64,000 bases of DNA from contig NZ_JAMZEL010000003.1 of NCBI RefSeq assembly GCF_024158025.1, positions 62,001-126,000 on the forward strand, written 5' to 3'. This document shows positions 25,613-34,507 of this stretch, piece after piece. This DNA comes from Runella salmonicolor. Lineage in GTDB: Bacteria; Bacteroidota; Bacteroidia; Cytophagales; Spirosomataceae. Every line of letters starts with the position of its first letter. The first letter of the stretch is position 1. The notes below the pieces were generated by a model. That model did no database searches. It saw only the letters and a program-made list of their open reading frames with translations, and had not been told where the DNA came from. The position numbers and the translations under genes are program-made.

Positions 25613-26687
25613 ATACAACACTTTCCAAATGTCTCAGCCATTGTTTTTCTCCTTCTCTACACCATTGACGGAAGGTTTCGCCCACGGGTTGATGCTGCGG
25701 TAGATAATCCATCAAGACCGATAAATCAAAACAGTCGGCCGCCACACCCGCACCAACTCGCTCGGTATCAGCCGCATTGCAAGCTTGTTCGTAGTGAATT
25801 GGGACCACCATCACGGGCTTGTCCAAATACATTGCTTCGCAGACGGACTCAAAACCCGCCGTCGTAACCAAGGCTTTACAGCCCGATAGCTTCTCTAAAA
25901 ATTTAGCTCCATCCAATCGGTATAGGGTGAGCGTTTCGTCAATTTTTTCTTCGGGCAGAGCGTCTGATTTGCTCCAAAAACAATGTAAAGGTACTTCTGG
26001 ATACTTGAGGTGCCATTCGAGGATTTGGCCGTACAACGCAGGATGGTTGAGATAAATTAGAATATATTCTTTTTGGGATATAACCAATGAATGAATATCA
26101 TGCCGCAACAGGGGCGATACTACAAAGAGCTGTTTGGAAGGTTGATCACTGAGGGCGTCAAACGAAAGCGCCAGCATTTTTTTTGCCCCCAAAGCTGTAA
26201 GTCGGGAATTGAAATTGACCAAAAAACGGTCGATGTACCCTTTTTGGGGAAACGGGAAGCTGGAATGAAAAAATAAGTACTGGTGACCAACGCAGACCAT
26301 CGGAACGGGCGGGCGATACAGCCAATTGAAGAGCCCACCCAAAATTTCGTAAAAATTGACAATTAGGTCAGGCTGATAGCGTTTTATGGCCTGGTTGATT
26401 TGTTTTAGGCTTTTTCCGAAGTGAATGGTGTTGGGCAAATGATGCACAATGGTTTTTTTGAAGTCGACTTTTCCTTCGGTATTAAAGACCAGATTTGGAC
26501 TGGAAAACGCCTCTACGGGGGCTTGAATTTGGTCATAAAAAAAGGCGGGAATGGGTCGTTCGACCGCACCTCCCACCAATACCGCTACGACCTGATACCC
26601 CGAATCGCGCAATGTTTGACTCATCGAAATGGCTTGGGTCAAATGACCACGCCCTTCGCCCTGTACCAAAAAGAGAACTTTTTTCAA
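25611..26687 (-). CDS. MurG/MGT-like glycosyltransferase
   Basis: A 358-residue GT-B glycosyltransferase. The N-terminal Rossmann domain begins VLFLVQGEGRGHLTQAISM, with the glycine-rich loop seen in MurG and monogalactosyldiacylglycerol synthases. The C-terminal domain has GCKALVTTAGFESVCEAMY and KPVMVVPIHYEQ, the nucleotide-sugar-binding motif (the family G-G-x-x-S/E-x-x-x-E). No transmembrane helix is evident. Acceptor and donor are unknown. Its 3' end abuts the terminator of the convergent Spy-like gene. Confidence 0.85.
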   Translation of the reverse strand: MKKVLFLVQGEGRGHLTQAISMSQTLRDSGYQVVAVLVGGAVERPIPAFFYDQIQAPVEAFSSPNLVFNTEGKVDFKKTIVHHLPNTIHFGKSLKQINQAIKRYQPDLIVNFYEILGGLFNWLYRPPVPMVCVGHQYLFFHSSFPFPQKGYIDRFLVNFNSRLTALGAKKMLALSFDALSDQPSKQLFVVSPLLRHDIHSLVISQKEYILIYLNHPALYGQILEWHLKYPEVPLHCFWSKSDALPEEKIDETLTLYRLDGAKFLEKLSGCKALVTTAGFESVCEAMYLDKPVMVVPIHYEQACNAADTERVGAGVAADCFDLSVLMDYLPQHQPVGETFRQWCREGEKQWLRHLESVV

Positions 26688-26805
26688 CTGCTTTGGCTAA
26701 AATTTAATGCTACCCCAAAGCACCGAAAAAGATATTAGCTCTTCATTACCAAATAATTATGGATTTGTTGTTTTTAGGAAACTCAATAGTTGAAAAGAGA
26801 CTTGC

Positions 26806-26911
26806 CACTACTCACTACTCACTACTCACTACTCACTACTCACTACTCACTACTCACTACTCACTACTCACTACTCACCACTCACTACTCACTACTCACC
26901 ACTCACTACTC
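26806..26911. repeat. 8-bp tandem repeat (CACTACTC) array
   Basis: About 13 tandem copies of CACTACTC with a few single-base variants (CACCACTC), ending exactly at the stop codon of the DinB gene. It fills about half of the spacer before the glycosyltransferase gene. It is a simple-sequence tract and would be prone to slippage. Confidence 0.95.
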
Positions 26912-27460
26912 CTACCAACCCACATAACCTTCGGGTGTGATGCCTTTGAGGCGCACATAACAAATGGCTTGGCCGCGGTGGTGGATTATGTGGTTTTCCA
27001 TGGCGTAGAAAAATTGCCAAACTTGGATTTTGCCACCCGCAAATCCTTCCTCTTTGGCGAGCCGCTCGGGCGAAACTTCTCCCGCTACTTTTTCAACCCA
27101 CGCATAAAACCCTTTGATTTCGTCGGAAAGCTGGGCTTTGGTCAGTTTTTCCCAATCTTTTTTATTTTCGTAGGGGTTGGGAATTTCCAACCGCCCCGCC
27201 AGTTGCATGGCCGTGAACGTAACACAATGCACAAATTGCGTCCGAAAACTCATAGACTCGGGTGTGTATTTAAAATCAATATGTTGTTCGGGCATTTGGT
27301 TAAACACCGTTAGCGTGTAGTCTTGTGAGCGTTTCCAAGCGACACCAAACTCCTGTTTAAAAGTCTGAAGTTCTTTTTTTGTACGTGAAAACCCCAAAAA
27401 AGGCATAGATACGAATGCGCCCGTGAGGGTATTGAGTGCGGCTTTGCGGCTGATTTTCAT
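26912..27460 (-). CDS. DinB family protein
   Basis: A 182-residue four-helix protein of the DinB/YfiT metal-binding fold. The three metal His are represented by FVHCVTF (near 80) and by MENHIIHHRGQ near residue 155-165 (H-x3-H-H-R-G-Q is the usual signature). The N-terminus (KISRKAALNTLTGAFVSMPF) resembles a signal or tethering segment with a KISRKAA twin-basic start, so export is possible but uncertain. The role is unknown; DinB proteins often act as thiol-dependent transferases. The stop codon abuts the CACTACTC repeat array. Confidence 0.82.
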   Translation of the reverse strand: MKISRKAALNTLTGAFVSMPFLGFSRTKKELQTFKQEFGVAWKRSQDYTLTVFNQMPEQHIDFKYTPESMSFRTQFVHCVTFTAMQLAGRLEIPNPYENKKDWEKLTKAQLSDEIKGFYAWVEKVAGEVSPERLAKEEGFAGGKIQVWQFFYAMENHIIHHRGQAICYVRLKGITPEGYVGW

Positions 27461-27606
27461 GGAATAGATGAAGTTTTGGAAATAAGCAGTTTTGGCGTGA
27501 CTTCTACCGTTTGTGAGTAGTCATAAAGGAGTCAAAGCTAAATATACCTGTGTTTTAAGAGATTGAATAGGGGTAAAATAATTTTTACAGTAAGACTTGA
27601 TAAGTT

Positions 27607-30600
27607 ATGAATACATATACCCGCCTTGTTGCCTGGTTACCGATGTGTAATACTTTAGGTTTTTTATCTCTGTTACTGCTTTTTTCGATTGGTAATTGTA
27701 TTGCCCAAAAGTATCCCACGACCCATTACACGCCCCGAGACGGCCTCTCACAAAGCCAAGTAACGGGTCTTTTTCCAGACAGCCGAGGGTATCTGTGGGT
27801 GGGTACGAAGTATGGCTTCTCTAAGTTGAACGGAGAAACATTTGAGCGTTATTCGCCTGATTATAAATACGTTACTAATCAAGTAAATCGTTTTGTCGAA
27901 GACAGTCGAGGATATCTATATCTTTATTCGGAAGTGGGTCGTTTGAGTCGTTTTGATGGTAAGAATTTCACCCGACTGCGCACGGGGCGAAAAAGGTTTT
28001 CCCATCTATGCATCAATGACCAAGACCAGCTCTTCTGCACCAACGACCAAGGCATCCTACATACCGTAGAGGCCGACTCGGTAGTAGCAGTTAATTGGCC
28101 GTGGCTAAAAAACAAAAAAACATACGACCTTTTTTACGATAAGGCAACCCGCTCGCTCATTGCTCACATCGACTCGGTGGGCTTGGCGCGTATCAACCCA
28201 CTCAGGTACGAATTGCTGGCCCCCATTTTTGAAGCAAAAAATAAGTCATCCGAAGAAAAACGATTCGCATGGCGCTACGCGGCCAACAATCGGCCAGTGA
28301 TAGTGGAGCAATCATTGGGCCAATACACCTACTATGCGCAGTTGGGAGGCAAGGAGTGGCAGCCTTTTTTGCGCACCAAAGACAATCGCTGCGAAGTGTT
28401 GCGCACGGTGCCCTTCGATTGGATTTTCAATTTCCAATCCAAGACCTACCTGCTCGAAGCCAATACGTCAAACTTTACGGTATTATTTTCGGTACCGCTG
28501 AATGATACAGGAAATGTCCTTTATACCCCACAGGGGGCGTGGCTTGGCACCGAAAAAGGGCTGGTGTATGTGGCGCTCAACGGTTTTCGGTACTTTCCTG
28601 AAAACGAAGTGCCTTATGCCTGGACGGTAGTGGAAGATGCGAAAAAGGATGTATGGATAGCGAGTTATGGCCATCCCCTCCAGCGCTACGACGGCCAACG
28701 CCTGCATACGGTGAGCGGCTATCAGGATATTATACGGCGGCAAATCCAAAAAGCCCAAAAACTCTCGGGTCTTAGCGGAGAATACAATAGTTGGTACTAC
28801 CACGCCATTCGCGACAAACAAGGCCATCTCTGGCTACCCGAAGCAGGCGGTATTTTGTGGCACGATGGTAAAAAGTTTGAGTTTATCACGCGCTCCAATC
28901 CTGCTACTAAGTATCCCACGTCCATTGCTTTTTGCCTGCTCGAAGACCCCACCCGCAATTTGGTGCTGCAAGGCAGCGAAAAAGCCGTACATATTTTTGA
29001 AAACAAGCCGCCCTTTCGGCACCGAAGCCTCACCGCCAAAGAAGGCATGAACATCAATCTGTACATATTGAGTATGGCCTTGGAAAAGCCGGGGGTGTAT
29101 TGGCTGGGTGGCTGTAACATGATTAGCTGCTACGATGATAACACAAAAAAATGGACGGAGTATGGCCGCGACAACCAAAAACATAAGGGCAGTTGCGCAT
29201 TAGACATGGTTTTCGATAAACGTGGCACGCTTTGGCTCGCCACTTTGCGCGGTGGCCTGATGTATATAGACAGCCGCCGCGACAGTACCCGTACCCTGTC
29301 GTCCGGGGTGCCGGAGTTGGAAGGGGCAGGACATATCAATGCAGTACAACTCCTCGACGACGATCATTTGCTTATCGGTGCCATGCACAATTTGTATATC
29401 ATGGATCTGAAGGCATGGTATGCCCGCCGCAAGGTAGTTCTGAAGAGCTACAACCACCACAATGGGTTTATGGGAATTGAGCCAAGCCAAAACGGCATGT
29501 ATAAAGACAGCCGAGGGCAGGTATGGATTGCGTCAGGCTCGGTGCTGTCGGTGTTGGATCCTCAAAAGCTCGATCTCAAACCACAGCTTTCTCAAACCTA
29601 CATCACCAAACTCAACCAAACGCCGCTGCCTTTTGTGCAGTTTGCGCGCGACAGTGTGTTTCAGTTGCCTTTTGGCACCAACACCTTTCGGGTAGATTTT
29701 GAGGCGGTGGGGGGCGATAAGCCCTTTCGGTCGCAGTACAGCTACTTGGTAGAAGGGTACAGCAAACAATGGTCGGCATGGCAGGAATCGCCTTTTGTTA
29801 TCCTCGATAATCTGCCATCAGGCAGTTATAGAATGTTGGTCAAGTCGCGTATGGGGAGCTCTAAGGGGAACGATAGCCCCGTGGCGGCGGTACGTTTTTC
29901 AGTCCATATTTGGCTGTGGCATTCGCCCTATTTCCCATTTTATGCAGCGGGAGTGTTGGTTTTTCTGGTTGGCGTGGCAGGTGGGTACTTTCTGCGGCAG
30001 CAGAAAAAGGCCTTGCAAGCGCGTAAGCGTAGCCTGGATCAACAGCAAGATATTGTAAACAAAGAGCAACAGCTACAAATCCAAGCAGCCCAAATTCGCG
30101 CCAAAGAGCAAGAAACTGTCCAGCAGGCATATACCCTCAAAGTGCTACAACTCCAAACCGCTCAGTCGCAGATGAATCCGCACTTTACCTACAACGTGCT
30201 CAACACCATGAAAAACCTAGTGTATGAGGGCAGGGAGCAGGCTACAATCGCTTCTATCGTTAAGCTCGGAGATTTGATGCGTAGCTACTTGTCGGCTTCG
30301 ATGAGTTTCGATGGTAGCCGTCGCTCGTTCAACGAGGGCTTGATTACGCTCGAACAAGAAATCAAACTCTTGCAGATGTATATTGATTTTGAGCAGTTGG
30401 TCTATCCCAATCGTTTCGAGGTGCATTTTGAAGTGGCAAATACCCTGCCCTTAGACTACGTCAGGATTCCGCCCATGATTATCCAGCCCTTTGTCGAAAA
30501 TGCCATCAAAAAAGGGTTGTTTCCGCTCCGAGGCCGCAAAGGCAACCTGTGGGTGCGGTTTTGGCAAGAAGCCGACGAAACGCTGGTGTGCCAAGTCGAA

Positions 30601-30813
30601 GACGACGGTATCGGGCGGGTGGCGGCGCAGCTTAAGCAAGAGAAAGCACTGCAAACCCACCGGTCGGCAGGTACACACTTGGTCACGCTACGCGCTGAAG
30701 TCTGTCGCTCGTTAGATTATCTGATTGATATTGAGACCATTGATAAGTATGATACTGACGGTGCTGCCACAGGTACGCGCGTCATCATTCGTTGCCAAGA
30801 TTTACATTTTTAG
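27607..30813 (+). CDS. Propeller-type sensor histidine kinase (LytS-like)
   Basis: A 1068-residue membrane sensor kinase. A signal peptide (1-33) is followed by two-component regulator propeller repeats (about 35-690; recurrent DSRGYLWVGT, DKRGTLWLAT, DSRGQVWIAS), a Y-Y-Y domain (about 700-765, with YLVEGYSKQWSAW and LPSGSYRMLV), one transmembrane helix (about 773-795), a coiled coil and a LytS-type kinase. The phospho-acceptor is His859 in QMNPHFTYNVLN. The ATP-binding N box is IIQPFVENAIKKG, and GIGR follows. The periplasmic propeller probably binds a glycan or other envelope ligand, by family analogy. The response regulator starts 5 bp downstream. Confidence 0.93.
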   Translation: MNTYTRLVAWLPMCNTLGFLSLLLLFSIGNCIAQKYPTTHYTPRDGLSQSQVTGLFPDSRGYLWVGTKYGFSKLNGETFERYSPDYKYVTNQVNRFVEDSRGYLYLYSEVGRLSRFDGKNFTRLRTGRKRFSHLCINDQDQLFCTNDQGILHTVEADSVVAVNWPWLKNKKTYDLFYDKATRSLIAHIDSVGLARINPLRYELLAPIFEAKNKSSEEKRFAWRYAANNRPVIVEQSLGQYTYYAQLGGKEWQPFLRTKDNRCEVLRTVPFDWIFNFQSKTYLLEANTSNFTVLFSVPLNDTGNVLYTPQGAWLGTEKGLVYVALNGFRYFPENEVPYAWTVVEDAKKDVWIASYGHPLQRYDGQRLHTVSGYQDIIRRQIQKAQKLSGLSGEYNSWYYHAIRDKQGHLWLPEAGGILWHDGKKFEFITRSNPATKYPTSIAFCLLEDPTRNLVLQGSEKAVHIFENKPPFRHRSLTAKEGMNINLYILSMALEKPGVYWLGGCNMISCYDDNTKKWTEYGRDNQKHKGSCALDMVFDKRGTLWLATLRGGLMYIDSRRDSTRTLSSGVPELEGAGHINAVQLLDDDHLLIGAMHNLYIMDLKAWYARRKVVLKSYNHHNGFMGIEPSQNGMYKDSRGQVWIASGSVLSVLDPQKLDLKPQLSQTYITKLNQTPLPFVQFARDSVFQLPFGTNTFRVDFEAVGGDKPFRSQYSYLVEGYSKQWSAWQESPFVILDNLPSGSYRMLVKSRMGSSKGNDSPVAAVRFSVHIWLWHSPYFPFYAAGVLVFLVGVAGGYFLRQQKKALQARKRSLDQQQDIVNKEQQLQIQAAQIRAKEQETVQQAYTLKVLQLQTAQSQMNPHFTYNVLNTMKNLVYEGREQATIASIVKLGDLMRSYLSASMSFDGSRRSFNEGLITLEQEIKLLQMYIDFEQLVYPNRFEVHFEVANTLPLDYVRIPPMIIQPFVENAIKKGLFPLRGRKGNLWVRFWQEADETLVCQVEDDGIGRVAAQLKQEKALQTHRSAGTHLVTLRAEVCRSLDYLIDIETIDKYDTDGAATGTRVIIRCQDLHF

Positions 30814-30818
30814 AAATC

Positions 30819-31649
30819 ATGAAAACACTACGCACTATTATTGCCGACGACAGCGAGCCACAACTCAATGCCATTTGCCGCGAATTGAAGATGTTTTGCC
30901 CACAAGTGAACATTGTGGCCAAGACGCTCACCCTCGATGATACGGCTCTGGCCATCAAAACCTATGACCCAGAACTGCTGCTGCTTGATGTAGAGTTTCA
31001 TTACGACGAGACCAGCTTCAATCTCATTGAGCAGTGCCGCTCTGAAGGCGACATTAGGTTTCAGCTTATTTTTATGTCGGGCCATGCCCGTGAGAAAAAC
31101 TACGCTACCCTCGCCGCCGATTACTCCGCACTGCAATGTCTTCAAAAACCCATTGACCCCCAAAAGCTAAAAGAGGCTGTCTTAAAAGCCGAGGCATGGT
31201 TTGCATACCAAGAAGTGAAGGGGCAGCAAGAAGCCATAAAAATTTATAATCAGCAGGTTGAACTAATGACCAAGCTACTCAAAACCAAGGACTTTCGCCA
31301 GCCTTTTTTTGTAAGAAGTGTGCGCAGCCAATGGATAAACCTCGACCCCAAAGAGGTACTTTATCTGGAATCAGACGGCAAGCAGACTATCTTCTACCTC
31401 ACCGACAAACGCCAGGTAGTAGGCATGGAGTTGATAGGTTTTTACGAATTTTTGTCAGAAAACTATTCTTTTCTACGGGTGCATCAAAGCTACATCGTCA
31501 ATCTCGACAATATGAGTCTGTTTCATTCCCAAGAAAACTACGTCAGAATGAGCGACGGTAAGGTGATTTCTCCATCGCGCCAGGGGGCGACTTTGCTGCG
31601 CGAACGTTTTTCACAGCAGTATGCACCACTCCCAAAAACGACCGATTAA
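30819..31649 (+). CDS. LytTR family response regulator
   Basis: A 276-residue cytoplasmic transcription regulator. The receiver domain (about 1-125) has the acidic pair in IIADDSEPQ, the phosphorylated Asp57 in LLLLDVEF and the Lys of LQKPID. A helical linker (about 125-165) leads to a LytTR DNA-binding domain (about 170-270) with FFVRSVRSQWINL, VLYLESDGKQTIFY and FLRVHQSYIVNLDNM. The ATG at 30819 lies 5 bp after the kinase stop codon, so the pair is one operon. It could regulate the AT-rich island immediately downstream; that is only inferred from position. Confidence 0.92.
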   Translation: MKTLRTIIADDSEPQLNAICRELKMFCPQVNIVAKTLTLDDTALAIKTYDPELLLLDVEFHYDETSFNLIEQCRSEGDIRFQLIFMSGHAREKNYATLAADYSALQCLQKPIDPQKLKEAVLKAEAWFAYQEVKGQQEAIKIYNQQVELMTKLLKTKDFRQPFFVRSVRSQWINLDPKEVLYLESDGKQTIFYLTDKRQVVGMELIGFYEFLSENYSFLRVHQSYIVNLDNMSLFHSQENYVRMSDGKVISPSRQGATLLRERFSQQYAPLPKTTD

Positions 31650-31752
31650 TCCAAAAAACTACATAATTGGATAAATGAGTAGATTCTTTGTGGATTAAAC
31701 ATGCAAATTGGGTACAGTATTTCTAGTATAAACTTCTTAATTCCCATTTGTT

Positions 31753-32796
31753 ATGTCAAGTTTTCTAATCTTTGGTTGGAATAGTAATTCTCTTGGTTTC
31801 CTAAAAGAAAGGGGATTATTTATCATCGCAGTTATTATGGTAATGTTTTTAAAGAGTTGCCAACCAGTTCCGCAAAAGTCAAAGATAGAGTTATCTACCG
31901 TGCCTGGTACTACATCAAATGCCGAAAATCTAACCCGCGAAACCAACGAGCCAAGTCATGAATTTTACCCTCGTATCAGTCCTAATGGTAAATTTCTCTT
32001 ATACCAAAATTCTGAAAACGAAAAAGTAATCATTGAATCCGCCAATTCTTCAACAGTAGGGTCACTATTTAAACAGCCATCTGTTGTCAATAAAGTTGGT
32101 CATCGTAGTGCTATTGTCAGAAAAGAAGTAGGTTCTCAAATACGTAGCCCGTTGGTACAAGATGCACGCGATGCGACTTGGCTGGCTGACGGCTCAGGGG
32201 TTATCTTCTCTTACCGCAAACCAGCCCAACCCGTTATTGTACGTACTGGTGAAACTGGCGTAGGACTCAATTACATTTCGCAGGGTGCTATGGGCGGTGA
32301 TGATGCAGAGCCTAATATGACAACCGACGGTAAAAAAGTGATTTTCACGACCTTAATAGGTAATAGCCGAATGATATGCTCTATGAATAGCCAAGGGGGA
32401 GAATTTACTGTTTTAACAGATGGTAATCATGTGGCCATAAATCCTACTGATAATGACCAAATTATTTATAATCTTACTATCAATAATCGTGTACAAATAT
32501 TTACAATGAATCTCCGAACAGGTCAGAAAACACAGTTAACTAGCGGTGAGTACGACTGTAGAGATGGTGCTTTTTCGAAAGATGGTCGTTGGATAGCTTA
32601 TAGTTCTAATCAAGACAATCCTACCAGTAAAAACTATCATATATATATGATGCGGCCAAATGGTACGGACGTTAAACAACTTACACAAGGCGATACTCAC
32701 GAAGGGGATCCATGTTGGAGCCCTGATGGACTGGTATTTTTTTATTCAAATGCCAGTGGGAACTATAATATATGGAAGGTAAAGCCAAGAATGTAG
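31753..32796 (+). CDS. TolB-like PD40 beta-propeller lipoprotein
   Basis: A 347-residue exported protein. The N-terminal hydrophobic stretch (about 21-36) ends in LKSCQ, a plausible though imperfect lipobox. The rest has PD40/WD40-like repeats: FYPRISPNGKFLLYQ, PNMTTDGKKVIFTT, GAFSKDGRWIAYSS and DPCWSPDGLVFFYS, about 40-70 residues apart, as in the TolB C-terminal propeller. This is the first gene of the AT-rich island. Its partner is unknown. The start at 31753 is the only one that leaves room for a signal. Confidence 0.78.
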   Translation: MSSFLIFGWNSNSLGFLKERGLFIIAVIMVMFLKSCQPVPQKSKIELSTVPGTTSNAENLTRETNEPSHEFYPRISPNGKFLLYQNSENEKVIIESANSSTVGSLFKQPSVVNKVGHRSAIVRKEVGSQIRSPLVQDARDATWLADGSGVIFSYRKPAQPVIVRTGETGVGLNYISQGAMGGDDAEPNMTTDGKKVIFTTLIGNSRMICSMNSQGGEFTVLTDGNHVAINPTDNDQIIYNLTINNRVQIFTMNLRTGQKTQLTSGEYDCRDGAFSKDGRWIAYSSNQDNPTSKNYHIYMMRPNGTDVKQLTQGDTHEGDPCWSPDGLVFFYSNASGNYNIWKVKPRM

Positions 32797-32862
32797 TATT
32801 TTTAATACGGTGCTTGGTATTTGATTCCATTTCAAAACTTGCTTTTAATAACTCACAAAAAA

Positions 32863-33480
32863 ATGAAAAAAACAACCTTAATTTTCGCCTTACTGAGTTG
32901 GAGTTGGTATTATTCTTATGCACAAACGTCTCCATTACCCGTAAAATTTATTGTTCATGCTGGACTAAATATTGCTAAATTAAAATATATGGGTGGGGTT
33001 ACAAATACAATCCCAACACTGTCGCTGGGAATAGAAGTTTCCAAAGAGCTCAGTAAGTCAGTGTTTTTTACTTCTGGCATTCAGTACAATGGAAAAGGTG
33101 GAAGAATTAATTTCGGAGGTCTTGAGTACAACAAATTAGTTTTTAACTATATCAATATTCCGTTTAATATAGGCTACAAAGTATTCATCCGCGAAAACTT
33201 AAACCTAACATTAGCAGGCGGGGTATTTGGGGGGATGGCAATAGGAGGTCGTTATAATCGGCTTTTTGATGGAGATTTCACGTCTGGAAAGATATTTAGT
33301 GAAACGGATTCTCCTCGAAGAACGGATTTTGGTTTTAACATAGGTGTAGGAATCGAATTCAATAACAAAATTATGTTATCTATAAATCAAAGCCCTGGCA
33401 TTATAAATCTAAGCCAAGATCCCACCGACCCTTTACACACGCGCTGCTCTACAATAAGGTTGGGATACGTTATCAATTAA
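32863..33480 (+). CDS. PorT-like outer-membrane beta-barrel protein
   Basis: A 205-residue protein with a signal peptide (1-19, after YSYAQ). The mature part is built of alternating hydrophobic strands with glycine turns (LSLGIEVSKELSKSVFFTSG, YINIPFNIGYKVFI, GFNIGVGIEFNNKIMLSI) and ends in a strand (STIRLGYVIN), as in Bacteroidota outer-membrane barrels of the PorT/OMP_b-brl_2 type. The specific role is unknown. The ATG at 32863 is 66 bp after the PD40 gene. The stop codon is buried in a perfect inverted repeat. Confidence 0.78.
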   Translation: MKKTTLIFALLSWSWYYSYAQTSPLPVKFIVHAGLNIAKLKYMGGVTNTIPTLSLGIEVSKELSKSVFFTSGIQYNGKGGRINFGGLEYNKLVFNYINIPFNIGYKVFIRENLNLTLAGGVFGGMAIGGRYNRLFDGDFTSGKIFSETDSPRRTDFGFNIGVGIEFNNKIMLSINQSPGIINLSQDPTDPLHTRCSTIRLGYVIN

Positions 33481-33502
33481 CCATATTGGTTAATTGATAA
33501 CG
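33468..33502. terminator. Perfect 15-bp hairpin over the stop codon
   Basis: CGTTATCAATTAACC (33468-33482) and GGTTAATTGATAACG (33488-33502) pair perfectly around a 5-nt loop. The left arm includes the TAA of the beta-barrel gene. There is no clear T-run, so termination efficiency is uncertain. Confidence 0.6.
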
Positions 33503-33568
33503 CGATATAGTTTTCGGTGTATTATAGATTTTGGCATTTAATTAAAGTGTTTATAACCAGTGTCTTAT

Positions 33569-34153
33569 ATGAAAGAAATTTGTTTTTTTTTGATTGTGAT
33601 GGCAACTACTATCAATGCTACATTTTGTCAAAATGAGCAAAATGAGTTTGCCATTGGTGTGTTCGGCTATGAAGGCCCAATATACAAAAGGGTTCAAGAA
33701 TCAAAAGCTCTGAGATTGGGTATAAGTTTAACCCGCTCTAACACTGACAACAAGATTGGGACAACGTTAAAAAATCAATTTTTAGGATTTGCTTTATCAA
33801 CTGGTTACGAAATAAGGCAGAAAATTGGCGATGATTTCACGCTTTACTACGGGGGCGATATTGTAACATCGTTTTCACAAGCAAAAGTTGAAAATATTCC
33901 AAACTCATTTACATTAAGTACAAAGGAAAGGTCTCTGGGGTTTACTATTGTTCCGATTATTGGTATATACTACCATTTTTCTAAAACAATGTTTTTTTTG
34001 ACCGATGTGAGGTTTAGTACCCTAAACTATTCTCTCACAAAACGTTCAGAAGTACTAAATAGAAATAACGAAGAACGAATAACAACAGACAGTCGAAGAC
34101 TGGCTTTAAGCATTTCGCCCTCTTACTCAGTTGGGGTGGGGTTCAGATTTTAG
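33569..34153 (+). CDS. Outer-membrane beta-barrel protein, unknown role
   Basis: A 194-residue protein with a signal peptide (1-20, after NATFCQ). Strands such as RLGISLTRSNTDN, FLGFALSTGYEIRQ, FTLYYGGDIVTSF and a C-terminal SYSVGVGFRF ending in Phe mark an eight- or ten-stranded outer-membrane barrel. No specific family is recognised. Base composition is AT-rich as in the rest of the island. The ATG at 33569 is preferred to a GTG 9 bp upstream. Confidence 0.72.
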   Translation: MKEICFFLIVMATTINATFCQNEQNEFAIGVFGYEGPIYKRVQESKALRLGISLTRSNTDNKIGTTLKNQFLGFALSTGYEIRQKIGDDFTLYYGGDIVTSFSQAKVENIPNSFTLSTKERSLGFTIVPIIGIYYHFSKTMFFLTDVRFSTLNYSLTKRSEVLNRNNEERITTDSRRLALSISPSYSVGVGFRF

Positions 34154-34507
34154 AGTCCAAACAGGGATGCTGAAAGTACAGTTTATGAATTCCAATAAAA
34201 TTGCATTAGATCCAAGTCTTATTTCAGGCGAAAAAGATTTTATTGAAATATACAACGATATTTCTTCTATCATACAGAAACAACAGATACTGCTTACCCC
34301 CAATTACAAAATATATTTTTGATTTACTTACACTTTTCCTTGTTAAAGCGGCAAAAAGTCAAGAATATGGTCTCACAGATTAAGGGATTTATCGATACAT
34401 TTGATGCCTTAATTCAATTAATGACACAGCAACTGGTTTTATATGAAAGCCCTACTACTATGAGAAAGACTACTTCAGATTAATTTAACAATTAAAACAA
34501 TAATAAA
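34154..34507 (+). other. Spacer with two short unassigned frames
   Basis: The spacer between the beta-barrel and ankyrin genes holds two small plus-strand frames: ATG 34185 to TGA 34322 (45 codons, starting MNSNKIALDPS) and ATG 34367 to TAA 34483 (38 codons, MVSQIKGFIDTFDALIQLMT). Both look moderately protein-like and could be remnants of one small gene broken by frameshift, but I recognise neither. They may equally be non-coding. Confidence 0.3.

Noticed and set aside
26759..27313. Plus-strand frame starting with repeated LLTTHYS
   Set aside because: It is a translation of the CACTACTC array continued into the antisense of the DinB gene.
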